From: Cyprinodon diabolis
Taxonomy: Eukaryota; Chordata; Actinopteri; Cyprinodontiformes; Cyprinodontidae
Reading direction: 5' to 3'
Length of the DNA: 64,000 bases
Assembly: GCA_030533445.1 (NCBI GenBank)
Contig: CM060064.1
Coordinates: 22,527,626 to 22,591,625, forward strand
Shown: positions 49,201-58,936 of the stretch, one piece after another
How the letters are laid out: every line of letters starts with the position of its first letter
How positions within the stretch are numbered: the stretch's first letter is position 1
Position numbers and translations under genes: made by a program
Notes under the pieces: model-generated
What the model was told of the DNA's origin: nothing
What the model saw: the letters and a program-made list of their open reading frames with translations, nothing else
Database searches by the model: none

Positions 49201-52200
49201 TCTATGTTTTAGAAACAAAATGAAGATGAACTAATCACTCACAGATGTCTCCCTTGACCAAAGGGGTAGACGTTGTGGGTTTGTGACTGTTGTCATAGTA
49301 GAAGGAGTAGTCAGATGTCTGGTAAGGATCTAACTCAAGAGGGTATTCATAATCCTCCTGCTCCTTTGCAGCTGTTGTTTCTTCTTCTTCTTCTTCTTCT
49401 TCTTCTTCTTCTTCTTCTTCCTCCTCTTCTTCTTCTTCTGCCTCATCCTCATCAAAGTTTTCCTCCTCTTCATCCTCTTCTTCATCTACCACTTCATCGT
49501 CCTCCTCCTCCATGTCTACATCGTCCACCATCTTTTCTGGGGTGGGGCTTGGAGTAGGTGCCATCAACTTGCTGCTTGCAGAAAATAGTTCATTCTTGTT
49601 ATTCTGATTTGGACAAGCCATTTAAACAGCAACATTTAAACAGATCTGCAGTGTCATCTTACACAGAGCCAGGTTTTGCAGCAGTCTGGGATGCAAGCAT
49701 TTGAGGGACCTCCTTTTCCTCTGTCTCTCCTTTTCCATTTGAGGGGCTCCTTCCCGGGCAGCAGACGTACTCTACACCTCTGAAGTGGTCCCCACATGGC
49801 AGCAGCATCCCGTAGCTGTGCAGCTCAAGATTCTCTGCAGTGCATTCCTGACAAAAGCACAGGGATATACAGAGGATGGAGTATATTGTGGATGTTATCC
49901 ATGATTTGTTCAGTATGTGTCAGAACTCCTGGTTTAAAAATAAAAGCTGTGGGACGAAAAAGGTATTTTGTCAGCCACTGATTGTGCTTAGCTAGATGAC
50001 AGAGGTTTGTTATTTATTCGTAGGTACACTTAAACTGTGAATAACAAAATGAGAAAAAAAAAAGCATTAAAATGCATTGTAAGATTTTAAAAATAACTGT
50101 GTAAAAGAAGTATTTGGTCAATAAAGAAAGTTTAACTCAATACTTTGTAGAATAACCTTTGTTACCAATGACAGAGATCACACCTCTACTTTAAGTCTTC
50201 ACCAGGTTTTAACACTCTATAGCTGGTATTTTAGCCCAATCCTCCAGACAGATCTATAAAGCATTGATGTTTTGGTGCTGTCGCTTGGCAACACAATTTC
50301 AACTCCCTCCAGACATTTCTATGGGGTTGAGGACTGCAGACTGGCTAGGCCATTCCAGGAACTTGAAATGCTTTTTACTGAGCCACTTCATCATTTACGA
50401 AGTGGTTTGTGTTGAGTTGAACATTTGTTATCTGCCAAATACCTATTTTTTTTTTTTTTTAAACCATAATTCAAAAATCCTACAGCGTGATTTCTGGACT
50501 TTTTGTCTCTCTTACAGTAAAAATGTACCTATGAGGAAAATCACAGACCTTTCTTATATTTTTAAAAAGAACTTGCTAATTAATTGTCTGACTAAATATC
50601 TTTTTCCTCAAACTGTAGATGTTAACAGATATTCATGGTTACATGGTTTTTTTGCACTGAACTTTCTCAGATTCATTAACATTACAACCATTACAACCTC
50701 AATGTGCGTTACTTGGATTTTATATGGTAAACCTACGCAATGTAGCATATTACTGTAAAGGAAAAGGAAGTAGCTTTTAACACTTGTTAGAAATAATAAT
50801 CTCAAAAGTTTTTTTGGTTGATAAACTGTATAAATAGAGGTCTTATAGTGCTGTCTATATTTACTCTTTGAGAATTTAACTTTGCATTTCTTAAAAAATT
50901 CTGCTTTTGTGTCTAAATCCTCTTGTAGGGTGCCCTCTTCAGGTTAAAAAGGGATTACTTTGTCAGATTCTTTGCTTTTGGCTTAGCCAGGGGTGAGACA
51001 GCAGCTCTACCCTGGGAAGTGTTGGTTTGCTTAGGGACAAACAATAAATTACATTATTTTGCTATACAAGGAAAGGAAAATACGTTATGTTCTCTTCAAT
51101 TGTAAAGGCTTGTAAAAAAAATGTGAATGCATTAAAATTAGATCAAATATAAGTCTGAACCATCTGTCCAGTATCCATCTAGCACCCACATAACTTTAAA
51201 CTCTTGAGTGAAGACAAGAAGAAATAGGAAAAAGAAAACAAAGAAAAGATATTAAAGTTGGACAAAAGAAAAAAGTGAATTTACTAGTCTAACAAAACGA
51301 TGGTTATCGACCTTCCTCTCTCCTCCCCCTTCCCACTGTCTCTGGTGAAGACAGGGGAGAGATATCTTCCGCTTGGTACAACCGCTCTGTTGCAAAACGA
51401 TCTTCACCTGGATTGTTCTGCTTGTCATGTTTAAGTCCTTGTTAGTGACAGTGTGCTGCTGTCAATCACATCTGAGACTGCCCAGCCCTCAACCCTCCTG
51501 CAAGGGTTCTGGTGCATATCACCAGCTGTCTACGGGCGAGAGGCAGGGTACATCCTGGACAGGTCGCCAGTCCATCTCAGGGCAACACAAGAATCTGTAT
51601 TTGTTATATCTTGATTGTGTATTTATTATATCTGAATGTGTATTTATTTTATCTGAAATATATTTCTTCATAGTCAAAATAATACAAATGCTGAGCAGCA
51701 ATATTAGGAATATGGAGATCTGAAATTCATTTTTAGACATCCAGAATGTTTATTCCAGATTTGGAGGATGACATTTAGTTTGAAATGGTCATTTTGACAA
51801 AGAAATTTTTTTTTTTTTTCCCAGATATCAGAAATACATAATCAGTAAAACTAATACATATCAAAACAGGTTGCCACTGAAACATGTAAAGAGGCATGGA
51901 GATCTCTAATTACAGAAAAATACTCAGTGTCTCTCAGGAGGAGCTACAGAGATCCATAGCTCAGGTCTGGATGTGTTTCTGCAGAAGTGGACAATATTGT
52001 TTTCTTTTTTTTTTCTAGCAGTGAAAGGTAAGTTGTTCAGACCTTATATACTGAGGTGAATACTTTTATTCAAGATAAATAACAATTGTGAAAGAAAGCC
52101 TGCTTGAGGCTGCAAAACACTTGCAATTCAGGTAAAGATTCATCTTCCAGTCTTAACCCACTTTGAGAGCTTTACTTGGAATGGCTTAGATCAAAGCATA

Positions 52201-55200
52201 GAAATGTGTTAGAATGGCCCAGTCAAAGTAAAGAACTAAATCAAATCGAAAATCTGGGGCAGGACTTGAAAGTTGATGTTTACTGATGCTCTCTATTCAT
52301 ACTAATCAAGACTGAGCTAGTTTCAAAAACAATGGGCAAAGGTTTCAGGCACTAGATGTGCAAAGATAATAGACAAAACCCAGAAAAAACTTGCAACTTG
52401 ACTCGAAGCCTTAGTGCGACGCAGGGGGAGCTGAATCCACACACAAACCACAGTTCAGGTTTCTAAAAGAATTGTTTTTAGCAGACAAACTTTTTCCATC
52501 CACTTTGCAGAATCCAAGTGAATTATATAGAAGCTTTTCGTAACATTACAAAGTGCGTAGAAGTCCTAGGTGTATAAGTGCTTCTGCAAGTTACTCTAAG
52601 AACCAATTAAATTTGGTGAATGAAACATGAAAAACGGAAAATTATATCAGTGAAGATTAATTAAAGTCTGCCGACTTTCTGCTCTGCAACACTGCACCCA
52701 GAAGTGTTAAAGGTTTTAGATCTGCACTGAATCCGCTCATTTAAACACACAAGCATGCACACACTCACACACACATACACACAAAAACACCCTGTTAGTT
52801 TTAAAACTTTCCACTTAACCCTAATCGCACAGGTTGACTGAAACAGAACTTTTCCTTACCTCTTTGGCAATGTTGTGCCAGTAGACGTAACTCTCACAGA
52901 TGTTCATCTGCTCCTGGTGAAGAAAACGGCACCTGTCGGGCACCAACAGGGCCTCGCTCACATACTCGCCTTCTGCAGCAGAAAGAAAGGAACTCAAAAC
53001 TGGAACAGAGCAGCAAATTAAACAATTAAGACTGCTATAACAAAAGTACATCTACAATGAAACCATAATTCTGGGACTTTCTATATTAATCTATACGCTT
53101 ATTACATCTTTAATCAAATTAATATTAAATTTTACATGTTGCTTAAGGCTTCAGAAAAAGAAATCAACCTATTGAACATCCCGTACTGTAGAAATCAGAT
53201 ATACTGCAGAGCTCACAACTCCAAATCCTTCCTTTAAGCATTGTTAGCCTATGTGGCCCTCTAGTGGATGTAAATATATAAACAACCTACTGCAGTTCAT
53301 GTATTCATTGTAATGCTGCGTTAGTAAGCCCTAAAACCATGCATACCATTGATTCATGGTTTCACATATTGTAATAGTGAGCAAGGGAGGGTGTAACGGC
53401 CTGCACTTAGTCTAGTGACTGGGCAGCACACAGCTGCAAGTGAGGGAATGATTTAACTATGTCAAATATTGGAATGGAAGACCATTTTTCAAATCTAAAT
53501 GATTTTTCTTAACTGGGTTTTGACTCATAAAAACAGGCTTTTGAGAGAGGAAGACATATTCTAATTCTAAAAAATCAGTACCAATTGGCACACCACAAAA
53601 GAGTTTGGAGCTACATAGATTGGCTAATGAATAAGGGCATAATAGGCGTAACAACCTGAAGGTAGGGACCTGGAGGTTTTATAGACTATTTTATTCCAAC
53701 CTCCTCGCTCTGACTTCATTAATAAACACTATGCTTCAAATAAAACACTATGCTTATGTTTGCTTTTAATTCAGCAGTGTGGTCAAGTAAAATTATGTTT
53801 TTTCTTTACTGAAAGAAAATATATTATTTTTTGTATAACAGTCTGTAACATTTCAACTTTAACAGGTTTGTATACACATTTCTCACAATCACTGTCTGGG
53901 TGTGTGTGTGTGTGTATATGTATCTTTTTATTTTTTTTATTTTACAGCCAGACGCCTATTTAATTAAACTTAAAATGATTATATCTGCATGTTCCACATA
54001 TCCTGGCCTAGTAAAGCCCCAATTTGATTTCACAAGAGTAGGAGCACATCAGTTACATGATGCTGATTTATTCTGTGTAGCCAGTAGTATAGTCAGTGAT
54101 TCTATTACTTTATCTGCACCGGTCTTTTTAATTTTTTTATTATTACCAGTCTGTTATTCAGGGTTTGTGAAGTAGACCTCTGGAACATATTAGTGTAAAT
54201 TAATATTAGTGTTTATGACATTTAAGCATGGGATAAGATACCAAGATCTAAGCAGTGTCAGAGGTCAGAAGAGTGGTATAATAACATATCAATATAAAAC
54301 TAGGGATGCAACTACTGGGAAACTCAAACAGAGGACAAACTTGAGGAGTTCATCCTGGCCTTATCTGTTTCACAAAGGCCAAGTTAGGCTCAACAGGTGT
54401 GGCTATGTCAAGCCAGGTGTAACTAATCAAGTTAAATGCAGGTTGTTCTTCAATAGACCATGTGTCAATCACACATGGTCAAAATGAACAGCTATTAACC
54501 AAAACAAGGCTAGCCGCAGAGATGAATAACCATAGTAACTTAGGAGTTGCTTCTTTTGGGAAATCAAGAACATTCTTAAACCTAGCAAAGTCCTTGTGGC
54601 TAAACTATATCATTTTAGCAACAACATCACTCCTCACAGATTCAGTGCAGCCAGATTTGCTGCTCCACACATGGGACACATTGTAACTATGCTGACAGAT
54701 ACGTGCAACAACCTCTACTGGCGAGGGTTACCAAACAAAACATCTAGAGACATCTTGTGATCTAGCCCATATACATCATCACGTGCAACAGATTGTGAAA
54801 GAAATTACTGGCACTCTGATGAAGAGGCTTTGTAAAATGTTGGAAACAGATTTGTTTTCCAGTTCTACATGTTGTGTTGTAATCTTGTGTTTTGTGCTGT
54901 TCAAACCGCATAAAAAGCATAACTGAGCCTTTAATGAAGATAGGACAATCATAAAGTCCTGGTTTGAGTTTTTATTTATCCAGATTTGGAAGTAATGAAA
55001 TCAAATGACATACTTTTCCAGGATTTTCAAGACTACTGTAAAGCTTGTATTTAGTTTTTAATAAAAATTTAATTAGGTTGAGATTCTTCATTCTTACCGA
55101 GACAGCGGTAGGGAAGGACGATGAAGGGGTGCGTCTGACAGTGACCCAGTCCTTCCTTACACCAGGCCGAGATGGTGACGGGTCTTTTAGACTCCTCTAT

Positions 55201-56240
55201 GTGAGAGATTGGAAGCGCTGGGTACATCTGGATGGTACGGGTGCATGCAGAGACGCCAAAGACACAGAAACAGATTGGTAGGCGGACGGAACACCGGGTA
55301 TTTAGACAAGGAAACTTTTTTTTTAAAGTAAGGGGTAAAAGATCAATTCCAGGATCAGAGAGGATGAAAGGGAGGAAGAAAACTTACAGGGGAAACATCC
55401 ATGCAGTAGATTTTAAAAATATATGATAGCTCTTCCTGTTAAATAACTAAGAATGGATTTAAAAAACACCTCACTAGCGGAGTATCACAATTATTAGTTA
55501 ATCTTTTTCAATTTTACATGAATTTTTACTTAAAATGTAGCTCCATTCTCTGAAACTTAAGCTTAAATTGAGGTTTAATAGCAGCAGGTATGTAAAAAGC
55601 TCAGTATAAATGCAGGCTTAAATGCTGTCTGCTTGAATGCAAAGGATAGAAGCAAAGCTTCATGTAAAAGGCACTGGAGATGCATTATGTGTCAGATAAT
55701 CCCATTAGAGGGCTTTCAGCTCTATGGATGGCATCTGCAGCGTATATACCAGTACTGGCCTGCAGGTGGCCTCGGGGTGCCTTTACTGCTATTTTTTTTT
55801 AAATGAACAATCTAGAGGAGGTGTGTTTCAGGATCTTTTGAGTCATAACAAACATGCATAAAAGGTAACAATAAAAGGAAAGGAAGGTGGAATAAATGAA
55901 ATATTTTAATATTTCAGCAGACTGCCATCTCTTTTCTATATATAGTTAATATATAGATTTCACAGGGGATGCTTTAGACAAACCAAAACAGAAAAAAAAA
56001 ATGTAACCAGCGATGTTTTAGAATATTGCTGCTATATAATGTTCCAAGTCGAAACCCTACCTCCTGACAGTAAGACAGGATTTCATTGGGCTCTTTAAAG
56101 CATCCCTGACGGCCCTGAGGATCTGGCTCCCACTGCCCGGTCTGTATGTTCATGTGCAGGAGCTGTCTGCCGCAAAACATGGCAATCTGTGGCTCTGCCA
56201 GCTGGGAGCCAGGCCCGTTCACCTCAGCCATGGAGAGAGC
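37155..56240 (-). CDS. aplp2: Amyloid precursor-like protein 2 (all but the signal-peptide exon)
   Basis: Type I membrane glycoprotein of the APP family, processed by alpha/beta- and gamma-secretases. Sixteen in-phase exons give 691 residues plus a missing first exon. In order: growth-factor-like domain ([11 protein letters not shown]), copper-binding-fold domain ([15 protein letters not shown]), acidic region with 20 Glu, E2 helical domain (FLRAK to SLALLYK), variable juxtamembrane region, transmembrane helix ([19 protein letters not shown]) and cytoplasmic tail with GYENPTY. APLP2 rather than APP or APLP1 is shown by [18 protein letters not shown] and ISHGIVE, and by the absence of an amyloid-beta segment. 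No Kunitz exon is found between 49243 and 48512. Human APLP2 is 763 residues. Exon 1 is not found; first introns in this family are long. The introns hold most transposons of the right half of the window. Confidence 0.95.
38583..38726 (-). CDS. aplp2: aplp2 transmembrane exon
   Basis: 144-bp exon, phase 0 at both ends. It encodes [11 protein letters not shown], the membrane helix [19 protein letters not shown], the stop-transfer RRKPYG and TISHGIVE. The epsilon-cleavage region is conserved in kind. Confidence 0.95.
38935..38997 (-). CDS. aplp2: aplp2 juxtamembrane exon
   Basis: 63-bp exon, phase 0 at both ends, between TTTCTACAG and GTAAGA. It encodes [21 protein letters not shown] with a potential N-glycosylation site (NTS). 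This is the variable stalk where alpha-secretase cuts APP-family proteins. Confidence 0.88.
39742..39941 (+). repeat. Left terminal inverted repeat of the Tc1-like element
   Basis: Starts CAGTGGGGCAAAAAAG next to the TA target. Its inner end is TAAGTATTTGGTCA, which recurs inverted at the inner end of the right repeat; this is a likely second transposase-binding site. Confidence 0.93.
40108..41130 (+). CDS. Tc1-type transposase, intact
   Basis: 340 residues, the usual length for Tc1 transposases, with no stop or frameshift. The N-terminal half holds two helix-turn-helix (paired-like) DNA-binding segments ([20 protein letters not shown] and [20 protein letters not shown]) around a GRPR-like SGAPRK hinge. 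The catalytic domain has the first Asp in IWSDKTK, the second in [11 protein letters not shown] and Glu in DLNPIENLW. The spacing from the second Asp to the Glu is 34 residues (DD34E), as expected. The glycine-rich box [13 protein letters not shown] is present. All catalytic residues are present, so the gene could be functional. Confidence 0.96.
   Translation: MAKTRELSKDTRNKIIDLHQAGKSESAIGKQLGVKKSTVGSIIRKWKTYKTTGNLPQSGAPRKISPRGVKMITRTVSKNPRNTRGDLVNDLQRAGTKVTKATISNTLRRQGLKSCSARRVPLLKPVHVKDRLKFAREHLDDPDDDWENIIWSDKTKIELFGKNSTRRVWRRDNAELHPKNTIPTVKHGGGNIMLWGCFSAKGPGRLIRVKERMNGAMYRQILSENLLPSARALKMKRGWVFQHDNDPKHTARVTKEWLRKKHFKVLEWPSQSPDLNPIENLWRELKVRVAQRQPQNITALEEICMEEWAKIPATVCENLVKTYRKRLISVIANKGYIKKY
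41147..41346 (-). repeat. Right terminal inverted repeat of the Tc1-like element
   Basis: Inverted counterpart of 39742-39941, ending CAACTG before the TA target. Confidence 0.93.
41385..41437 (-). CDS. aplp2: aplp2 stalk exon
   Basis: 53-bp exon between GTATGTACAG and GTAAGC. It completes an Asp codon and encodes [17 protein letters not shown]. Acidic and Tyr-rich, consistent with the variable stalk. Confidence 0.85.
41559..41579 (-). CDS. aplp2: aplp2 21-nt microexon
   Basis: Exactly 21 bases between TTTCTCCTAG and GTGAGC. It begins with two bases completing an Asp codon and ends with one base. Inclusion reads PPRI-DLPSNRK-DDEY; skipping also stays in frame (PPRI-DDEY). Splice sites on both sides are good. 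Inclusion has not been shown by transcripts. Confidence 0.65.
41739..41906 (-). CDS. aplp2: aplp2 exon, post-E2 acidic stalk
   Basis: 168-bp exon after CATACCTTTAG. It encodes [18 protein letters not shown], then a Glu-rich run ([11 protein letters not shown]) and NRPYPPRI. Phase dictates a donor at 41738 with the weak form G/GTGCTT; no better in-frame donor is visible. Confidence 0.82.
41907..45215 (-). other. aplp2: aplp2 intron (3.3 kb)
   Basis: Contains an interspersed-repeat fragment at about 43790-43905. The rest is AT-rich with no gene seen. Its donor is C/GTAAGA at 45215. Confidence 0.75.
43790..43905. repeat. Interspersed repeat fragment with internal inverted wording
   Basis: CTCATCCAAGAGATTTCTTC followed by AGTTCTTCTAGAAAACCTTACGTCCAGTTGCC is a phrase found throughout fish genomes. 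The ends AAAGGGTTC and GAACCCTTT are inverted copies. The class is unknown to me. Confidence 0.45.
45216..45315 (-). CDS. aplp2: aplp2 E2 exon, last helix
   Basis: 100-bp exon encoding [22 protein letters not shown]..., which aligns with APLP2 [19 protein letters not shown]. It carries the conserved NQS glycosylation-type motif of the E2 domain. Confidence 0.95.
45551..45679 (-). CDS. aplp2: aplp2 E2 exon
   Basis: 129-bp exon, phase 0. [20 protein letters not shown] and [20 protein letters not shown] match the E2 heparin-binding helices of APLP2. Confidence 0.96.
45851..46009 (-). CDS. aplp2: aplp2 E2 exon
   Basis: 159-bp exon, phase 0. It encodes [20 protein letters not shown] then [20 protein letters not shown] and [13 protein letters not shown], near-identical in wording to the APP/APLP2 E2 core. 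Confidence 0.96.
46121..46195 (-). CDS. aplp2: aplp2 E2 exon
   Basis: 75-bp exon, phase 0. [20 protein letters not shown] aligns with [20 protein letters not shown] of APP. Confidence 0.95.
47330..47652 (-). mobile_element. tRNA-derived SINE in an aplp2 intron
   Basis: On the minus strand the head has GGTTCAAGCCCCGTC, a good B box, after a tRNA-like start near 47650. The body has CTTGGGCAAGACACTTCACC and GTAGTGTAAAGCGCTTTGG, and it ends at ATATAAGTACATACC. These phrases in this order are an abundant teleost SINE. Confidence 0.72.
47655..48255. mobile_element. hAT-like MITE built of TACTTGAGTA-type repeats
   Basis: The ends are CAGAGGTGG and CCAGCCTCTG. The interior is dominated by the phrases TTACTTGAGTAA, TACTTTTACTCGAGTAAC and TACTTCTACTTGAGTA, typical of a very common fish non-autonomous hAT family. 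No 8-bp target duplication is obvious because the left end abuts the SINE. Confidence 0.7.
48385..48512 (-). CDS. aplp2: aplp2 exon, start of E2
   Basis: 128-bp exon after TTCCCATCCAG. It encodes [20 protein letters not shown] and [29 protein letters not shown]-type wording is specific to APLP2. The phase equals that of the APP exon following the Kunitz/OX2 cassette. Confidence 0.95.
48513..49242 (-). other. aplp2: aplp2 intron where the Kunitz exon would be expected
   Basis: Only 730 bp. I searched it on the coding strand for the Kunitz pattern (GPCR, FYGGC, NNF) and found no trace. It is otherwise unremarkable. Confidence 0.75.
49243..49571 (-). CDS. aplp2: aplp2 acidic-region exon
   Basis: 329-bp exon coding [14 protein letters not shown], a long Asp/Glu region including exactly 20 consecutive Glu (49379-49438; 14 GAA, 2 GAG, 4 GAA), then [20 protein letters not shown] and [11 protein letters not shown]. 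The acceptor is a tandem AAGCAG: use of the first AG gives a start at 49574, use of the second 49571, one residue difference. The donor is T/GTGAGT. Confidence 0.9.
49379..49438 (-). repeat. aplp2: Coding (GAA)n tract, 20 Glu
   Basis: Sixty bases of GAA with two GAG, in the acidic domain of aplp2. It is a trinucleotide repeat likely to vary in length. Confidence 0.95.
49663..49847 (-). CDS. aplp2: aplp2 exon, end of copper-binding-type domain
   Basis: 185-bp exon after TTTTGTCAG. It encodes [20 protein letters not shown] and [12 protein letters not shown], with the Cys pattern of the APP E1 domain, then a linker rich in Lys/Glu ending TAAKPGS. Donor GTAAGA. Confidence 0.94.
49947..50615 (-). 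mobile_element. Internally deleted Tc1-like relic
   Basis: Left end CTGTGGGACGAAAAAGGTAT and right end TCCTCAAACTG correspond to the CAGTGGGGCAAAAAAGTATT ends of the intact element at 39742. The middle keeps, in reverse, the transposase stretch around DPKHT...[12 protein letters not shown] (for example ATGGGGTTGAGGACTGCAGACTGGCTAGGCC in part). About 669 bp remain of roughly 1.6 kb, with no open frame. Confidence 0.72.
51478..51595. repeat. Interspersed repeat fragment
   Basis: CTGTCTACGGGCGAGAGGCAGG plus CATCCTGGACAGGTCGCCAG and CCATCTCAGGGC is a phrase very common in fish genomes, probably the end of a mobile element. I cannot name the family. Confidence 0.45.
51780..51870. repeat. Third copy of the dispersed repeat seen at 12.7 and 13.1 kb
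   Basis: AGATATCAGAAATACATAATCAGT followed by CTAATACATA matches the copies at 12745-12785 and 13165-13205. Confidence 0.4.
51880..52560 (+). mobile_element. Decayed Tc1-like transposon, third family
   Basis: It keeps in order GGAGCTACAGAGATCCATAGCTCAGG (N-terminal region), AATGTGTTAGAATGGCCCAGTCAAAG, AATCTGGGGCAGGACTTGAA (the [12 protein letters not shown] region), GGGCAAAGGTTTCAGGCAC and GGGGGAGCTGAATCCACACACA (3' untranslated part). The middle is deleted. Its wording differs from the other two Tc1 families in the window. Confidence 0.75.
52860..52972 (-). CDS. aplp2: aplp2 exon, copper-binding-type domain
   Basis: 113-bp exon after [29 protein letters not shown] then [17 protein letters not shown] aligns with APP residues ending CETHLHWHTVAKE. 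Positions equal to APP His147 and His149 are Tyr here; His151 is kept. Confidence 0.95.
52973..55097 (-). other. aplp2: aplp2 intron (2.1 kb), partly unexplained
   Basis: 53.40-54.86 kb is somewhat richer in open frames on the plus strand (53900-54175, 54209-54487, 54462-54686) and ends with CTCTGATGAAGAGGC, a phrase often seen in mobile elements. No recognisable domain was found. A short (GT)n run lies at about 53898-53914. Confidence 0.5.
55098..55227 (-). CDS. aplp2: aplp2 exon, growth-factor-like to copper-binding domain
   Basis: 130-bp exon after CCATCCAG. It encodes [20 protein letters not shown] then [23 protein letters not shown], matching APLP2 EMYPELQITNV... and the WC-x-C-PYRCL frame of the E1 domain. 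Confidence 0.95.
56061..56240 (-). CDS. aplp2: aplp2 exon 2, growth-factor-like domain
   Basis: 180-bp exon, phase 0, after CTGCTGTTCAG. It encodes [40 protein letters not shown] and [14 protein letters not shown]. An internal Met exists but the acceptor and family structure show it continues from an upstream signal-peptide exon. Confidence 0.95.
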
Positions 56241-58587
56241 CTGAACAGCAGAGAGAAAGAGAAGAGAGCAGAGTTAATGCCAGCACAGCAGAAGACATTG
56301 AAAATTAAGCTGTAGATTACATGAAGTCCCCATTGGTTTTTGTTTTTAATCCCTTTACAGGCATAACGAATATTGCTTTTTTAGGCAAGGGTAAAACAAA
56401 CTCACATAAAACTGCACTATACTCTAACTCCCCATCTTTATCAGGTATCTTCCACGGATGACGTTGTGTTTCAGTGCAATAATAAGAGTGTGCAAAATCT
56501 TCCAATTTCATCTTTTGTGACCGGTTGATTTTGTTCTAACTCATGGGATTGGCTGCTGCTTGGATTTGTTCACATTTTGTTAAGCTGCTTTAAAGAATGA
56601 AAGCTTGTCTTCTATTGACAGGGCTATTTCCAACCAAAAACAACCCAGACAGTCGTAGTCTCATACATCATGTTTTTTTCCAGCCAGCAAATGTAGCACA
56701 CCAAGATTGTTTCAGTGAAAAACAATAAAGGTTATCTATGTATGTACTGTTGTTAACAGAAAGACTAAATAAAGTACAGAAAAAGTACTCAATCTTATCA
56801 TTTATAGTGTTCAACCTCTTTTTTTTAAATTATGATAGAGTGTTTATACAGAATGATGACAAATTACAAAAAAGTAATGATATGTTACACTAGATTAAAG
56901 AGGGGCAATAGGGAGAAGGGGTGAAGAAGGGGACAGATCAGCATTAGTTAATGAAAATTGTATGCAGATATGAATTCAGGTAAGAAAATAAAAAAATAAA
57001 TAATAATTAACTCAAAAAATAAAAACAGTCATATAAGCATATAACTGGAAAAAAATGTTCATTAATACATAAAAAATACAATAGCATTGTCCAGTAAACA
57101 GAATACTAGCAATGTAAACAAAATTATAAATAAATCTGGAGGGTAATCGGTAAACTATAATAATAAAAATGCATGCTTTGTTCAGAGTTGAAATATAAAG
57201 GCAAAGTGGTAATAATAATAATCTCTTTAATGTCAACTTAGAAGCATGATGGTTGGATCCATTAGCCGGCGTGGATACTGGGCATCCCCACCCTTCTGGA
57301 CAAGCCACACCCAACCCTTTGTTTGATTTTTATATATTCATCAACCTCTTGGACAAGTTATTCCAAATCTCTATTCTAAAGAAAGTAACATGGAAAACGC
57401 TATTTCACTAAAGCATAAAAACGCTTACTGCTAATATGAGATATTAGCACAATTAAGATAAATAGAAAATTTAAACCAGGCAGAAACACTTAAAGTGATA
57501 TTGTTTCCAATCAGTAAATGCAAAAAGTGGACATGAGCCCACCAAATACAGCGCCCATCCACCTTTTGTCTTGCTTTCCTTGCCTGGCCTTGTAGAAAGC
57601 TGGTATTGATTATGGGAGATGTTGCCTCCTCCTGCCAGGAGAAGGGCTCAGGGGAGCCCACACAGAGGAACAAACAACAACTAGGTCCTAGAGTCAGGTG
57701 TTAATACAAGCTCATTGACCGATGTGCCACTTCACTACATTAACACACAGCACAGAGACCCGGGGGAGGAATAAAGGAAGGGAGGGGCAGGATATAAACA
57801 CAAGACACAAAGACGTGCTATTCCTTAATAAAATACACAATTTCCATACAGCCTACAAACATCATAAAAAATAATGCATATTCCAGTTAATTCCAGGGAT
57901 GTGAAGAAAATGTGTCAACCAAAATATCTGAGAATATCTGTTTGAGCCTCTTTGTTACGACAGCACACGTTACAGAACATTTGACATTTTTAAGTCCAAC
58001 CCTGAAAGTTCTCTCCGTAAAAAAGGCAACCTATATCCCAAAGAGCTGTTTTCAGCTCAAATCCTTCTCATCTGTGCTGACAGACAGGGAGATAGACCTG
58101 CTGCCGACAGACAAGACGGTCAACACAGTACCAATTAGAAGCCAGAAGCCTTCAGGGAAGAAAACAAGAAGAAATAGGAAAAAGTGACGTTTGATCAAAG
58201 GAAAAGCCCTGCTTGGGCTGAACAGAGCTAAAGTGTTTGAAGTCCTAATTAAAATTTATTCGGGATCAAATAAATATTTAAAACCCTGGGAGTAAATGTA
58301 CAATAAATACTATAAGCCCTCAGCGGTCTATGGATTCTAATTAAACTAAAAGGAGTTTGTGTTCCTGCATGCCTTAGCAGATATTCCCTTTTATAAACCA
58401 GGATATGCTTTTTAAAATGACCGTTTCCCAAAGAACATCCTGGATTTTGTGTTTTAAAGTTGCATAATCTATTTTGTAACACTTACAGAAGCAGATGTCT
58501 GCAAAGTTGTTGTTAGTTTCATGTTTTTTTAAAACCCCTACCAGGGTCATAAGCTGTCCTCTATCTTATCTGCTATGAGCAGGCAAA
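56241..58587 (-). other. aplp2: Probable aplp2 intron 1, proximal part
   Basis: No signal-peptide exon could be recognised here on the minus strand. AT-rich; no gene or clear repeat seen. Confidence 0.5.
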
Positions 58588-58936
58588 GGGCCGGATTTAT
58601 CAAAGGATTGCGTGTATTAAAATGTGAGCTATTTCATTGCGCACGCTAAAAAATGTACAAACTGATCTATCAACAGCGTGCTAAAAGGATTTGGTCTTTA
58701 AAACGTGCTAAATAGCGCCTCTTATCCATTTAGTACTTTTTCTGCAATGAATATTCAATATGGGGCGTTTACACGCAAAAGTGCGTCTTGTGGGAGGAGA
58801 ACATGTAAATATATTAATTTAGCACTCGCAAAGTGATTTATCAAACCTGAAAGCAATTTTGCTAACGGTATCTGACTCTATATTTAACACGTTTCAAAAG
58901 AAGGTGCAAATTGTCTGCATGCGTAATTGCGCACAC

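Noticed and set aside
49273..49557. Leu/Pro-rich plus-strand frame
   Set aside because: Opposite-strand shadow of the Glu-rich aplp2 exon.
37155..56240. APP or APLP1 as identity of the minus-strand gene
   Set aside because: [15 protein letters not shown] and the lack of an amyloid-beta segment fit APLP2; APLP1 has a different tail (as I recall, FLEE end).
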